Of a DNA stretch of 64,000 nucleotides, positions 9,774-19,044 are shown piece by piece; the first letter of the stretch is position 1; every line of letters starts with the position of its first letter. The notes beneath the pieces are model-generated. The model was not told the origin of the DNA, did no database searches, and saw nothing but the letters and a program-made list of their open reading frames with translations. Made by a program: the position numbers and the translations under genes. This DNA comes from Flavobacteriaceae bacterium UBA3591 (GTDB lineage Bacteria; Bacteroidota; Bacteroidia; Flavobacteriales; Flavobacteriaceae), in NCBI GenBank assembly GCA_002375695.1, contig DFMO01000008.1, positions 1 to 64,000 on the forward strand. The letters run 5' to 3'.

Positions 9774-9781
9774 TATCTTTG
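9774..9781 (+). promoter_or_regulatory. TAnnTTTG -7 box for the 88-residue gene
   Basis: TATCTTTG, 51 bases before the start codon at 9833. It suggests that the small gene has its own promoter rather than relying only on read-through from manA. The -33 element is not evident. Confidence 0.6.
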
Positions 9782-9832
9782 CGCGATTATAAAAATAGTA
9801 AATACGAAATTTATTAATTAATAGCATATTAA

Positions 9833-10099
9833 ATGGCAAACGTAAGAGACTTAAAAAAGGATATTAATTATGTTTTAGGCGATATAATTGAAGCCGTGTA
9901 CATTTGGGAGTTAACCAATCCTGATAAAGACAACAAAGAAGCCGAATCAATTATCGATGAGGCAATTGCAACTTTTGATGATTTAATTGAAAAAGTTAAT
10001 CAAAAGAATGTAGAAAATAAAAAGCAACACTTTAAATCAATTCAAGCCGAATTGGAATCACGTGGGAGAGACCTTATAGACAAGATTAACAAACTATAA
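9833..10099 (+). CDS. Small helical protein of unknown function, 88 residues
   Basis: I do not recognise a named domain. The product is cytoplasmic (no signal or membrane segment), rich in Lys, Asp and Glu, and almost wholly alpha-helical by pattern. Segments such as LKKDINYVLGDIIEAVYIWE and the C-terminal SRGRDLIDKINKL look amphipathic. Its own -7 box lies 51 bases upstream. The last six bases overlap the stop end of the convergent DUF4369 lipoprotein gene. Short proteins of this look recur in Flavobacteriaceae as conserved hypotheticals, but that is recollection and was not searched. Confidence 0.8.
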   Translation: MANVRDLKKDINYVLGDIIEAVYIWELTNPDKDNKEAESIIDEAIATFDDLIEKVNQKNVENKKQHFKSIQAELESRGRDLIDKINKL

Positions 10100-10807
10100 A
10101 GTATCACTTTTTTTACGCAATTTTATAAAAGACTCCAATTCCTTACCGTATTTGGAGTCTTTTATTTTTGGCGATAGCGCATTGTATACCGTGTCTAAGT
10201 ATTTTACATGCGAACTATACGCTTCACTTAAAATTAAATATGGAGCTACTTCATAATCTGTGTTATTTAAGGCAAAATTAAGCGTTGTAAAGTATTTACT
10301 TTTTATTAGCGATTCTTGTTTACGCGATAAATCTGCTTTTAAAGAATCGTTGTTTTTACCTTTATTTTTAAACCGCTGCTCAATATATTCAAGGTTTTTA
10401 GCTACGTAGCGCTGTCTTAATTTTTCAAATTCTCTGTATAAACTATCGTTAACAGAGCCAGATACTCTTGCTGCACTGCCAAAATTTTTAATATTGGTTT
10501 GTATATGCATTGGTACATTTTCAGCAAAAAATGCAATACGGTCATCGCGTAAAGTACCGTCTTTTAACCTTACATATAGGTAATATATTTCTGGACTCAC
10601 AACCTTGTCTGTAAATGTAAAATCTGAGGACCCGTTTATTACGACAGAATCTATAGTTATCAAGGTTGTATCTTCAAATTTCTGAAGTAAAAGTGTACCT
10701 TTTTTTAGTCCTTTTACCGTTCCAGTAAGCTCCATTTTTGATGCATCTTTAGAACAGCTAATTAAACTTAATAAAATAACGGCAATAGTAAGACAGTAAC
10801 GAATCAT
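10094..10807 (-). CDS. DUF4369 domain lipoprotein
   Basis: 237 residues. The N-terminus MIRYCLTIAVILLSLISC is a lipoprotein signal with lipobox L-I-S-C, Cys 18 being the lipid site. Residues about 25-120 match DUF4369 (ELTGTVKGLKKGTLLLQKF, then DSFxxF-like DFTFTDK and EIYYLYV), a beta-sandwich common in Bacteroidota and often found at the N-terminus of membrane thioredoxin-like proteins. No thioredoxin domain or CxxC follows here, so this is a stand-alone form with a helical C-terminal half. It is convergent with the 88-residue gene and overlaps it by six bases. Function unknown. Confidence 0.85.
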   Translation of the reverse strand: MIRYCLTIAVILLSLISCSKDASKMELTGTVKGLKKGTLLLQKFEDTTLITIDSVVINGSSDFTFTDKVVSPEIYYLYVRLKDGTLRDDRIAFFAENVPMHIQTNIKNFGSAARVSGSVNDSLYREFEKLRQRYVAKNLEYIEQRFKNKGKNNDSLKADLSRKQESLIKSKYFTTLNFALNNTDYEVAPYLILSEAYSSHVKYLDTVYNALSPKIKDSKYGKELESFIKLRKKSDTL

Positions 10808-10855
10808 TATGAGGTTTTTTTTAGGAGTGCAAATATGATATTTTTTTTCAAATTA

Positions 10856-12193
10856 TTATACTCCAGATGCCAATTGCATTAAAACAGTACATATAATTGC
10901 TGCTACCGTACCAATGGCATAACCAAAAACCGCTAATAGCACCCCAACCGTTGCCAACGATGGATGAAATGCCGATGCAACTATTGGGGCAGAGGCTGCG
11001 CCACCCACATTAGCTTGGCTACCCACGGCTAAGAAGAAATAGGGGGCCCGTATTAGTTTGGCAACTAATATGAGTAATCCTGCGTGAACACTCATCCACA
11101 CTAATCCAATTACAATAAGCCATAAATTGTCAAAAATTAGGGTTAAATCCATTTTCATTCCAATACTCGCTACTAGTATATAAATGAAAACACTCCCAAA
11201 TTTACTGGCGCCGGCGCCTTCGTATGATTTTAATTTTGTAAATGAAAGCAGAACCCCAATGAGTGTGGTTATGCTTATCATCCAAAAGAAACTAGAATCG
11301 AGAAAAGTAAAAATATTACGTGTAATTCCGGCGGGTAATCCTGCAACTATTTCGGTGAAAAATTTACTCAAATAATTAGCGCCAAAGTGTGCAAAACTCA
11401 CTGTACCGAAGGCTATAGCGCCTAAAATCATTAAATCGGTTAAAGTTGGATTTCTATCCACCTTTCGTGCGTAATCTGAAACTTTTTCTTTTAAACTGTC
11501 AATTGCCGAAGTATCTGCTTTTAACCATTTATCGATTTTTGCAGATTTTCCAATTCCGAATAAAATAATAGCCATCCAAATATTTGCTACAACAATATCC
11601 ACAAATACCATCCCGCCATAAAGCTTTTGATTATAGCCGTAAATTTCGAGCATAGCAGTTTGATTTGCACCTCCGCCAATCCAGCTTCCTGCAAGTGTAG
11701 ATAAGCCGCGCCACACAGCATCGGCACCTTCGCCACCTACGGCTTCGGGGTGAATGGTTCCTACTATTAATACGGCTAATGGCCCTCCTAGCACGATACC
11801 AACTGTCCCGGCAAAAAACATAATAAGCGCCTTAGGACCTAAATTAATAACACCTTTAATGTCTATACTTAAGGTCATTAAAACCAAAGCTGCCGGTAGC
11901 AAATAGCGGCTCGACATATAATACAAACTTGTACTGCCTGTACTTACTTCACCGGTCTCTGCCACCGTAGTCCACTCGGGCGAAATAATTCCCGCGGTGG
12001 TAAATAATGCGGGGATAAAATAGGCCATAAATAAGGCAGGGACTATGCTGTAGAATTTTTTCCAAAACCCTTCTTTTTGGGAGGAAGTGTAAAAAATAAA
12101 TCCTAATGCTATCATTAAAACACCAAAAACTATGGTGTCGTTTGTAAAAAGTGGGGTAGTGTCTTCTATAATTTTGGTAGCTGTATCCTGCAT
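10856..12193 (-). CDS. DUF819 family multipass membrane protein
   Basis: 445 residues with roughly 11-12 hydrophobic segments, matching the DUF819 (YjcL-like) family of putative transporters. Family-like glycine-rich segments include GGPLAVLIVG, GSWIGGGANQTAMLE and VGGAASAPIVASAF, all in or near membrane helices. I chose the ATG at 12193 (MQDTATK) over a TTG at 12214 that would add seven residues. Substrate is unknown. The duplicated G-G-A-N and G-G-A-A-S-A-P segments hint at an inverted-repeat transporter fold. The secreted hydrolase gene lies 45 bases upstream on the same strand, so the two may be cotranscribed. Confidence 0.85.
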   Translation of the reverse strand: MQDTATKIIEDTTPLFTNDTIVFGVLMIALGFIFYTSSQKEGFWKKFYSIVPALFMAYFIPALFTTAGIISPEWTTVAETGEVSTGSTSLYYMSSRYLLPAALVLMTLSIDIKGVINLGPKALIMFFAGTVGIVLGGPLAVLIVGTIHPEAVGGEGADAVWRGLSTLAGSWIGGGANQTAMLEIYGYNQKLYGGMVFVDIVVANIWMAIILFGIGKSAKIDKWLKADTSAIDSLKEKVSDYARKVDRNPTLTDLMILGAIAFGTVSFAHFGANYLSKFFTEIVAGLPAGITRNIFTFLDSSFFWMISITTLIGVLLSFTKLKSYEGAGASKFGSVFIYILVASIGMKMDLTLIFDNLWLIVIGLVWMSVHAGLLILVAKLIRAPYFFLAVGSQANVGGAASAPIVASAFHPSLATVGVLLAVFGYAIGTVAAIICTVLMQLASGV

Positions 12194-12238
12194 TTGTTGA
12201 TGGTTTTGGTGCAAAATACAATTATTTTTTTATTTGCA

Positions 12239-13162
12239 TTATTTTTTAATAAAATCGCTTATAATGCTAATTAATTCGGGCATAATAGGAATATTATGAA
12301 TGTTATACGACTTGCTGTTTTCCAGGTCGTTTCCTTTTATTTCCTTAAAAATATGATTCATATTTTCAATAATTTCATATTGAGCGTCAGGTTTCGCGTT
12401 TTTTAGTAATTCTGCTTCGGAAATATCTACTTGAAGATCTTTGTCGCCATTAATTATTAAAACAGGAAACTGAAGTTTTGCAATTTCCTTGTTTGGGTTG
12501 TATTGCATCCACGTAAAGAGAAAAGGCTGAATTTCTTTTCTAAAAATTGAGGCCAATCCGGGGCTATAATTATGGGCCGCTCCCGTCGCTCTTAAATCGT
12601 CAAAAGATGTGCGTGCATTGTCAACTAATCCCGGGGCTTGTTTTGAAAGTTGATCTATTATTACATCGTCTATTTCTTGTCCAGCACCCGCTATCGATAT
12701 AAAGCCATTGGCGCCAATTTGTGCGGTAACCATCCCCACAAGAGAGCCTTGACCGTGCCCAATTATATAAATTTCTGAAAACCGATTGTCATTTTTGAAG
12801 CGTTGATAAATAGCGTTTGCGTCCTCGATAAAATCATTAAAATGAATTTCAGATTCTGTGAGGGCGCGGTGCTTAATTAGTTTTACAAGCCTTTTATCAT
12901 ACCTAAAACTGGCGATGCCTTCGGTATAAAGCCCTTCGGCGAGAAATTTTAACGCGTTGTTTACCATCATTTGCTGGTTTCCGTTGCGGTCTGTAGGGCC
13001 ACTGTCACCTATAATAATTACTAATGGTTGCTCTTTTTGGGGGCTTGGTAAAAGTAGTGTGCCCTCAATAAGAGGGGTGACATTAATGTCTTCAGAATAA
13101 AAATCATTCTGAGCAAATGAAAGTCCTACAAACAACAAAAAGGGTATAACAATAAGTTTCAT
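12239..13162 (-). CDS. Secreted alpha/beta hydrolase
   Basis: 307 residues from the ATG at 13162 (a TTG two codons earlier is less likely). A signal peptide MKLIVIPFLLFVGLSFAQ directs it to the periplasm or beyond. The fold is alpha/beta hydrolase: an oxyanion-type IIGDSGPTDRNG strand near residue 50, the nucleophile elbow GHGQGS near residue 140, an acid in INGDKDLQVD and a histidine in ENMNHIFKEI. All three members of the triad are therefore present. The DRNGNQ segment resembles BAAT/DUF3887-linked esterases of Bacteroidota. Substrate not predictable from sequence. Confidence 0.87.
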   Translation of the reverse strand: MKLIVIPFLLFVGLSFAQNDFYSEDINVTPLIEGTLLLPSPQKEQPLVIIIGDSGPTDRNGNQQMMVNNALKFLAEGLYTEGIASFRYDKRLVKLIKHRALTESEIHFNDFIEDANAIYQRFKNDNRFSEIYIIGHGQGSLVGMVTAQIGANGFISIAGAGQEIDDVIIDQLSKQAPGLVDNARTSFDDLRATGAAHNYSPGLASIFRKEIQPFLFTWMQYNPNKEIAKLQFPVLIINGDKDLQVDISEAELLKNAKPDAQYEIIENMNHIFKEIKGNDLENSKSYNIHNIPIMPELISIISDFIKK

Positions 13163-13307
13163 AAGCAATAAAATAGGGACATTGTTTTAAACAGAAATTT
13201 TCTATTAATAGTATAAGATATTACTTTTTTAAATGTAATTTTTTGAATTGGCTACTCAATTCTAATTATTAAAAATAATTATTATCAAAATTGTGCATTT
13301 GGGGTGT

Positions 13308-13315
13308 TATCTTTG
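13308..13315 (+). promoter_or_regulatory. TAnnTTTG -7 box for the S1/P1 nuclease gene
   Basis: TATCTTTG exactly matches the -7 consensus, 39 bases before the start codon. A TTG at 13291-13293 is only 14 bases away, which is short for the -33 element. Confidence 0.6.
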
Positions 13316-13354
13316 CTCCACAAGTTTGGTGAAAATAAATAAAGAATAAAAATT

Positions 13355-14131
13355 ATGAAAATTTCAACTTTAGTTATAACATTTTTTCTGGTTGTGAACA
13401 TAGGTTTTGCATCCGAAGATTGGGGGAAAACAGGTCATCGAGCCGTAGGGGAAATTGCCGAAGGCTACTTAAATAGAAAGGCAAAAAAGGAAATTTCAAA
13501 ACTGCTTAACGGCCATTCTATTGCCTTTGTGTCAAACTATGCCGATGCCATTAAAAGCGATCGTAAATATGACGCATATAAACCGTGGCATTACGTAAGT
13601 TTTCCGTTTGGAGCAAAATACCACGAACACCCTAAAAGCGAAGCTGGTGATATTATAGTTGCCATTGAAAAATGCATCAATGTTTTAAAAGATGAAAGTA
13701 GCAGTAATGCAGATAAAACATTCTATTTAAAAATGTTAGTTCATTTTATGGGCGATTTGCACCAACCGTTACACATTGGGTTAGCTGAAGATAAAGGGGG
13801 AAACGATTTTCAAGTTAGATGGTTTAAAGATGGAACAAATTTACACACGGTTTGGGATTCAAAAATGATTGATTTTTATGGTATGTCTTACACCGAATTA
13901 GCCGCAAATACTGATAAATTATCAAAGTTTCAATATGAAAAGATAAAGAGTGGCAATGTAATAGATTGGATGTACGAAAGTAGAGCGCTTTGCGAAGAGA
14001 TTTATGAAAATACCGAAGTTGGTCAAAAGCTTGGGTATCGTTATATGTATGAGTATACCCATGTAATGCGTGCGCAATTACAAAAAGGAGGAATAAGGCT
14101 GGCTAAGCTTTTAAACGAGATATATAGCTAA
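13355..14131 (+). CDS. S1/P1 family nuclease, secreted
   Basis: 258 residues. A signal peptide ends at GFAS, leaving the mature N-terminus E-D-W-G-K-T-G-H-R, where the tryptophan and first histidine are expected zinc ligands of the S1/P1 family. Further zinc-site residues are seen in NYADAI, KPWHYVSF, HFMGDLHQPLH and HTVWDS, so all three zinc sites look intact. These enzymes cleave single-stranded RNA and DNA and release 3'-nucleotides. A secreted form suggests nucleic-acid scavenging. No T9SS tail is present. The spacer upstream (13163-13354) holds a -7 box and no other gene. Confidence 0.94.
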   Translation: MKISTLVITFFLVVNIGFASEDWGKTGHRAVGEIAEGYLNRKAKKEISKLLNGHSIAFVSNYADAIKSDRKYDAYKPWHYVSFPFGAKYHEHPKSEAGDIIVAIEKCINVLKDESSSNADKTFYLKMLVHFMGDLHQPLHIGLAEDKGGNDFQVRWFKDGTNLHTVWDSKMIDFYGMSYTELAANTDKLSKFQYEKIKSGNVIDWMYESRALCEEIYENTEVGQKLGYRYMYEYTHVMRAQLQKGGIRLAKLLNEIYS

Positions 14132-14155
14132 GTAAAACTTAGTAATAGTTAGTGT

Positions 14156-14509
14156 TTATTGGGTGTACAAATACGCCCAATAAATTAGTGCAAATTGTAG
14201 AGGTAGCCTTAAAATTAGGATCCATTTGGGTAATTTTAAAGCTGCTTTTTTAATTTGTAACATATAAATATGTACTGGTATAAAAGCTAGCAACATTAAA
14301 ATTATTCCCCAGGCTGCAAGGTTTTGGGTGTTTTTATTCATAATCATAAAACCAAGTGTCATTTCAGCAATACCGCTCAACATTACTAATGTACTATGCG
14401 CTGGGAGATATGGGGGCATAATACGTTCGTATAATTTGGGTTTCCTAAAATGGTTGGCTCCAGCCAGAATTAAAAGTACTCCCAATAAATATTGATGCCA
14501 AGGTAACAT
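14156..14509 (-). CDS. DoxX-like small membrane protein
   Basis: 117 residues with four hydrophobic segments (about 5-20, 40-60, 66-84, 95-115). The start WHQYLLGVLLILAGANHF with a following R-K-P and I-M-P-P-Y-L-P resembles the DoxX/MauE family of small four-helix membrane proteins, which are often linked to redox or thiosulfate metabolism. No redox partner is adjacent. It is convergent with the nuclease gene and lies downstream of the large T9SS gene on the same strand, beyond that gene's terminator. Confidence 0.8.
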   Translation of the reverse strand: MLPWHQYLLGVLLILAGANHFRKPKLYERIMPPYLPAHSTLVMLSGIAEMTLGFMIMNKNTQNLAAWGIILMLLAFIPVHIYMLQIKKAALKLPKWILILRLPLQFALIYWAYLYTQ

Positions 14510-14574
14510 AGTCTATTTTTTAATTTTAAAGTAATCTATTTGGCTATTTTAACGAGATAAAAGTAATAAAAAGT

Positions 14575-14605
14575 GAAAGCCTCTCAACTTAGTTGAGAGG
14601 CTTTC
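14575..14605 (-). terminator. Terminator of the 1404-residue T9SS gene
   Basis: GAAAGCCTCTCAA at 14575-14587 pairs perfectly with TTGAGAGGCTTTC at 14593-14605 (13 bp, 5-base loop). On the minus strand it is followed by a T-rich stretch. It lies 31 bases past the stop of the large gene. Confidence 0.85.
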
Positions 14606-14635
14606 TGGTTTTGATTAATTAAATAATGAAAAAAA

Positions 14636-17600
14636 TTACTCCTTAATTAAGCGCTTTACAGTGCTTCCTTTTTCACCAATAATTTGAACCATATAAACAC
14701 CGGCCGCCATAGATGAAACATCTACTGCTTGTTCGCCTTGCATAGTGCGAAGGTCTATCTGGTTTACTAATTTTCCGTTTATATCGAAAATCATCATTTG
14801 CTCTAGAGCAATATTGGTTTTGTTTACAAGGTTAACTACATTACTCGCAGGGTTAGGATACAGCACAACTCCGGCATCCATTGAGTTTTCATTTACACCT
14901 AAAACAGATTCAACTGTAAGTTCAAAATCACAGCTAGCCATGTTTCCATATTCGTCTGTAGCGGTAAGGCTTACTGTATACACTCCATCTGGGAGGGCAG
15001 TACCTGGAGCTGGGTCTTGCGTTGTAACTGCTACTGGATCTGTACAGTTATCGTCCGCAATAGCCTCGCCTGTTGCAAAGTAATCTGGAACTATATAGAA
15101 AATATTACCAGGTCCTGGGTCTACAGTTTGGTCTGCCGGACAAGTAAGTACAGGTGCTAGATTGTCTACTACGTGTACTTCGGCAACACAAGATGCAAGG
15201 TTACCGCTCGTATCGCTTACAAACACAGTTACCATAACTGGAGTTCCTATGTCTGCACAAGTTACTGTAGTAACATCAACTGCAATAGTGTCAATACCGC
15301 AAGCTTCATCGATATTAGATACTAGTCCGTATGGATCTAAAGTAGTTGCTCCGTCTGGTCCTAATTCAACTTCAACTACGTTACCCGTGCTAACACCTTC
15401 AAAATCTATTTGGAAGTTGTCTACACCGGCACCCCAGCCCCATCCGCCTTCGTCGTCATAAGTGAAACGAACTTGGAAATCTGCATTCATATAAGGCATA
15501 ACATCAATCGAACCTGAATTTGTTGGATCTGTATCTACATCAACAAATAGAATTTGTTGCCAAGCGGCGCCATCGTATACATCTACGGCTAAGGTGCCAT
15601 CTCCTGCAAATTCTTGCATTGCATAATCAAAAGAGATCGATGCAGTAACTGCTGCTGAAATATCATATACAGGCGATAGAAGTGACACTAAATTTACTTC
15701 ACCACTACCTGCAGCGTCATCATCAAAGATTGCTGCATTTGTTGGGAAATCTCCACCTGCCGGCATATCGCCAGAGCCAAACATCCAGTCTGCAGAACCG
15801 GAAGTTACTACTGTAGTCCATCCTGCAGGAATAGTTGCGTCTTCAAAATCTGTAAGTTCTGAAGTTATATTAGATACTCCACAAGTAATTACCGGCGCAA
15901 TGTTGTCAATAACATTAACCACAGCCATACAAGTTGCAGAGTTTCCACTGTCATCAGTAACAGTTACTTCTATTAAATTTTCACCAAGATCTGCACATGT
16001 AAAATCTAAGTCTGCACCGGCAGTTTCGTAATGTAGCGTTCCATTAAATACACGTGGAGAAAATATACTTCCTGAGAATGGTACGTTTGATGCCGATCCT
16101 AAACTCATAGATAAATCTGCATTAGAAAAATTTTCATTCGTGCCATCGCCATTTGTATAATCATGACCGTGTGAGGCATCCATTACTATTGCCATACCAT
16201 AAGTGGTGTTTGCACTTAATGTAATAGCAGAGCCTAGCACAGCGTTTGATGGTGCGTCAATACCTACTGCTGTTCCTGTTGCGGTTGCCGCAGGAGTACC
16301 CCAGGCTGCACCATTGGTTTCATTACCAACATAAGTTCCAACTAAGGTGTAAATGTCAATTGAGAAAGGTCCTGTTTCGGCCGTATTAACATCAATTTCA
16401 GTAAGATTTAAATCATTTGGTCCTACGGTTACATCAAAATAAACTGCACCTCCAAAGGCACCGCCATTATTTGATGCAAATAAAGAGGTTAAAGAACCTA
16501 CTGTTCCACCACCAGAACCGCCTGCAGTAATTGTATATCCGCAAGCTTCGTTTATACCTGTTACTAAATCGCTAGGATTAATGGAAGCCATACCGTTAGC
16601 ATCTAAATAAACATCGAGGCCACCACCAGCAGTTGCTTCATAAGACAACATAAAATTGTCTACACCAGCGCCCCAATTCCAGCCACCGTCTTCATCGTCA
16701 TAAGTAAATCGCACTTGGAATGTAGCATTTACATAAGCAGATACATCAATAGCTCCTGTGTTTACAGGGTCAACATCTACATCGTCTATTATAAATACTT
16801 GCTGCCAAGCGGCGCCATCCCATACTTCAGCATATAAAACACCAGATCCTGCGAAATCTTGCAATGCGTAATCAAAAGATAGTTGTACGTTGCTTGCCCC
16901 GCTTAAATCGTATACTGGCGAAATTAATCTTGCCATATTAGCCGTTCCACTTCCTGCCGCATCGTCGTCAAAAATAGCTGCATTGGTGGCAAAATCACCA
17001 CCTATTGGCATATCCCCACTTCCAAAAGTCCAATCTTGTGATCCAGATTCAATAACAGTGGTCCATCCTGTTGGAATACTTGCTCCGTTAAAGTCTTCAG
17101 ATTCTGTAAAAATTCCAAATCCACCAACGCAGAATACCTCTGGAGCAGTAACATCTTGCACTGTTACAGTTGAGGTGCAAGTAGCAGTTCTGCCAGCGGT
17201 ATCGGTAACCGTCATAGTTACTGTATTTGGGCCCACCATTGAGCAATCAAAACTTGATATATCTAAGGTCATAGATGCTATACCGCAGTTATCTGAAGAA
17301 CCATTGTCAACATCGGCCGTGGTAATAGTAGCCATACCAGTTACCGGATCTAAATCTATGGTAAGGTCTTGGCACATTGCTATAGGGTCTTCATTGTCTA
17401 CAACAGTTACAACAAAATCGCACGTAGCGGTGTTGCCATCGCTATCTGTAACCGATAGTGTTACAATTGTATCTCCAACAGGGAAAGTAGATCCGCTAGG
17501 GGGAGTAGCTACAATATCGCCAGAGATATTTCCGTCTTCGTCATCAAAGGCAATTCCGGCAAAATTAACTACGGCGCCACATGTGCCTGGTGCATTATTG

Positions 17601-18850
17601 GCAGTAATATTTGCTGGACAAACAATAGTTGGTGGATTTCCCGTAGTGATAATTTCAGTAAAAGTGATACAGAAACTATTTAACATTCCACTGTCTCCAC
17701 CAGAATCATCATTGATTTCTAGAGTCCAATCTCCATTAATAGGTTCACCGGCAAATTCGGTGTTTAAATCAACGCCGGGACCATCGCCAAAACCAACTGG
17801 AAAAGTGTTTCCACCCCCTTCGGCTCTATAATCGGCCATTGGGGCACCAAAGTTCCAAGCTCCAATATCATTTGCAGATGCATCAGTAAAAACCAAGTCG
17901 GCAGCTGTATCGAGACCTGAGCTTCCGCCATTATCTGTACATAAGGCTACACGCGTGCCCGAAGGAGAAACTAAAACCATTTCTACATCGCTTGCCCAAG
18001 TGTGCATTAAATTTACAGTTACATTATCTAAAGTATAGTCGGTACCAAGGTTTCCAACATCTGTAACCGTAGCCATATTTGGATCCATTAACCCGCTAGT
18101 TCCGGTAGCTGGGATTGGGCGTGGATTGCCGGGGCCACATTCGGTAACCGAGGTTGCCGCCATTCCAAATTCTAACAATGCAATATGTTCAGCCTGGTTT
18201 GATCCAGTTGTTTGCAATTCGACCATTGTAATTATTTCATCTGCGATTGCGCCAAAAAATGAAGGGTTAGTAGTTGCTACATTATAGGTGCTAATTAAAC
18301 CTCCAGTACCATAAATTCTTATATCTGTATTCTCTGCGGAAAATAATGTGTATAAATCAAATCCAAATGCGGTAACGTCATTATTTGGAAAAGTGATTCG
18401 AGTAAAATCTGAAAAAGTATCGGATCCAACGGTAGGGTGAGTGTTTACATTCCACCCTGTGCCAATAGCCAGAGTCCCATTTGGGTCGACAGCTTGCTCA
18501 ATTATTACACCAGGTTGAATCTCCCCAGCTGTAAAACATGTGGTGTTTGCCGAGCTAATTGGTCCACAATTAGGCCCTAAAGTTCCTGGGGCAGGTCCAC
18601 CTTCAAAATCTTCAAAAATTAATGGTGTTCCTGCATCGGCTTGAAATGTAGCGCGATTTGAGTAAGTACCCATGAGGGCTCTCCCTTGTGTTAAAGTAAT
18701 AACAGCAGTTCGATTGTGATTTGTGTTGTAACTGCTTAAAACCCCTGAGTTGGTTGCTTCACTAAGTTTCGTGTTGTCTTGCGCGTTTACCGAATGGATT
18801 AACGAGAAAAATGCAAAAACAATACAAGTTAATTGTAGAATTCTTTTCAT
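14636..18850 (-). CDS. Large secreted multidomain protein with proprotein-convertase P domain, HYR repeats and T9SS type A tail
   Basis: 1404 residues with a signal peptide ending VNAQ. Domains in order: an N-terminal beta region; a P/homo-B-like domain (about 240-400; MHTWASDVEMVLVSPSGTR and NGDWTLEINDDSGGD); HYR repeats (about 400-570; T-C-D-F-V-V-T-V-V-D-N); a first choice-of-anchor-J-like module (about 575-735); a further beta domain; HYR-like segments; a second copy of the anchor-J-like module (about 990-1130); a final HYR; and a T9SS type A sorting domain starting at VLYPNPASNVVNL and ending KRLIKE. The product is exported by the T9SS and attached to or released from the cell surface. 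No protease catalytic domain accompanies the P domain, so an adhesive or binding role is likely. Confidence 0.9.
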   Translation of the reverse strand: MKRILQLTCIVFAFFSLIHSVNAQDNTKLSEATNSGVLSSYNTNHNRTAVITLTQGRALMGTYSNRATFQADAGTPLIFEDFEGGPAPGTLGPNCGPISSANTTCFTAGEIQPGVIIEQAVDPNGTLAIGTGWNVNTHPTVGSDTFSDFTRITFPNNDVTAFGFDLYTLFSAENTDIRIYGTGGLISTYNVATTNPSFFGAIADEIITMVELQTTGSNQAEHIALLEFGMAATSVTECGPGNPRPIPATGTSGLMDPNMATVTDVGNLGTDYTLDNVTVNLMHTWASDVEMVLVSPSGTRVALCTDNGGSSGLDTAADLVFTDASANDIGAWNFGAPMADYRAEGGGNTFPVGFGDGPGVDLNTEFAGEPINGDWTLEINDDSGGDSGMLNSFCITFTEIITTGNPPTIVCPANITANNAPGTCGAVVNFAGIAFDDEDGNISGDIVATPPSGSTFPVGDTIVTLSVTDSDGNTATCDFVVTVVDNEDPIAMCQDLTIDLDPVTGMATITTADVDNGSSDNCGIASMTLDISSFDCSMVGPNTVTMTVTDTAGRTATCTSTVTVQDVTAPEVFCVGGFGIFTESEDFNGASIPTGWTTVIESGSQDWTFGSGDMPIGGDFATNAAIFDDDAAGSGTANMARLISPVYDLSGASNVQLSFDYALQDFAGSGVLYAEVWDGAAWQQVFIIDDVDVDPVNTGAIDVSAYVNATFQVRFTYDDEDGGWNWGAGVDNFMLSYEATAGGGLDVYLDANGMASINPSDLVTGINEACGYTITAGGSGGGTVGSLTSLFASNNGGAFGGAVYFDVTVGPNDLNLTEIDVNTAETGPFSIDIYTLVGTYVGNETNGAAWGTPAATATGTAVGIDAPSNAVLGSAITLSANTTYGMAIVMDASHGHDYTNGDGTNENFSNADLSMSLGSASNVPFSGSIFSPRVFNGTLHYETAGADLDFTCADLGENLIEVTVTDDSGNSATCMAVVNVIDNIAPVITCGVSNITSELTDFEDATIPAGWTTVVTSGSADWMFGSGDMPAGGDFPTNAAIFDDDAAGSGEVNLVSLLSPVYDISAAVTASISFDYAMQEFAGDGTLAVDVYDGAAWQQILFVDVDTDPTNSGSIDVMPYMNADFQVRFTYDDEGGWGWGAGVDNFQIDFEGVSTGNVVEVELGPDGATTLDPYGLVSNIDEACGIDTIAVDVTTVTCADIGTPVMVTVFVSDTSGNLASCVAEVHVVDNLAPVLTCPADQTVDPGPGNIFYIVPDYFATGEAIADDNCTDPVAVTTQDPAPGTALPDGVYTVSLTATDEYGNMASCDFELTVESVLGVNENSMDAGVVLYPNPASNVVNLVNKTNIALEQMMIFDINGKLVNQIDLRTMQGEQAVDVSSMAAGVYMVQIIGEKGSTVKRLIKE

Positions 18851-18982
18851 AATTAAAATGATTTATAGTTAGACCCATAAATATATGTTAAATATTTTAG
18901 AATTAAGCTATTGTGTGTTAATTCTTTTAAGGTAAATCTAAAAAATTATGAAAATATATATATTGTTTCTAAACTTAGAGGT

Positions 18983-19021
18983 AAAAAAATCCGCTAAATA
19001 GTATAACTAATTAGCGGATTT
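18983..19021 (-). terminator. Terminator of htpG
   Basis: AAATCCGCTAA at 18987-18997 pairs with TTAGCGGATTT at 19011-19021 (11 bp, 13-base loop). On the minus strand the hairpin is followed by seven T. It lies 24 bases beyond the htpG stop. Confidence 0.88.
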
Positions 19022-19044
19022 ATATTAAAAAGATTAAAGATTAA

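Noticed and set aside
12194..12214. TTG start of the DUF819 gene seven codons upstream
   Set aside because: The ATG at 12193 gives a natural N-terminus. The extra His/Gln-rich residues have no support.
14745..15461. Two open frames of about 100 codons on the plus strand opposite the T9SS type A tail and HYR region
   Set aside because: Low-complexity Ser/Thr/Val products typical of antisense shadows. No start-site evidence.
16890..17831. A 313-codon open frame on the plus strand, opposite the large T9SS gene
   Set aside because: It lies wholly inside a well-supported gene whose repetitive, codon-biased sequence leaves the antisense frame open. It has no domain, signal or promoter.
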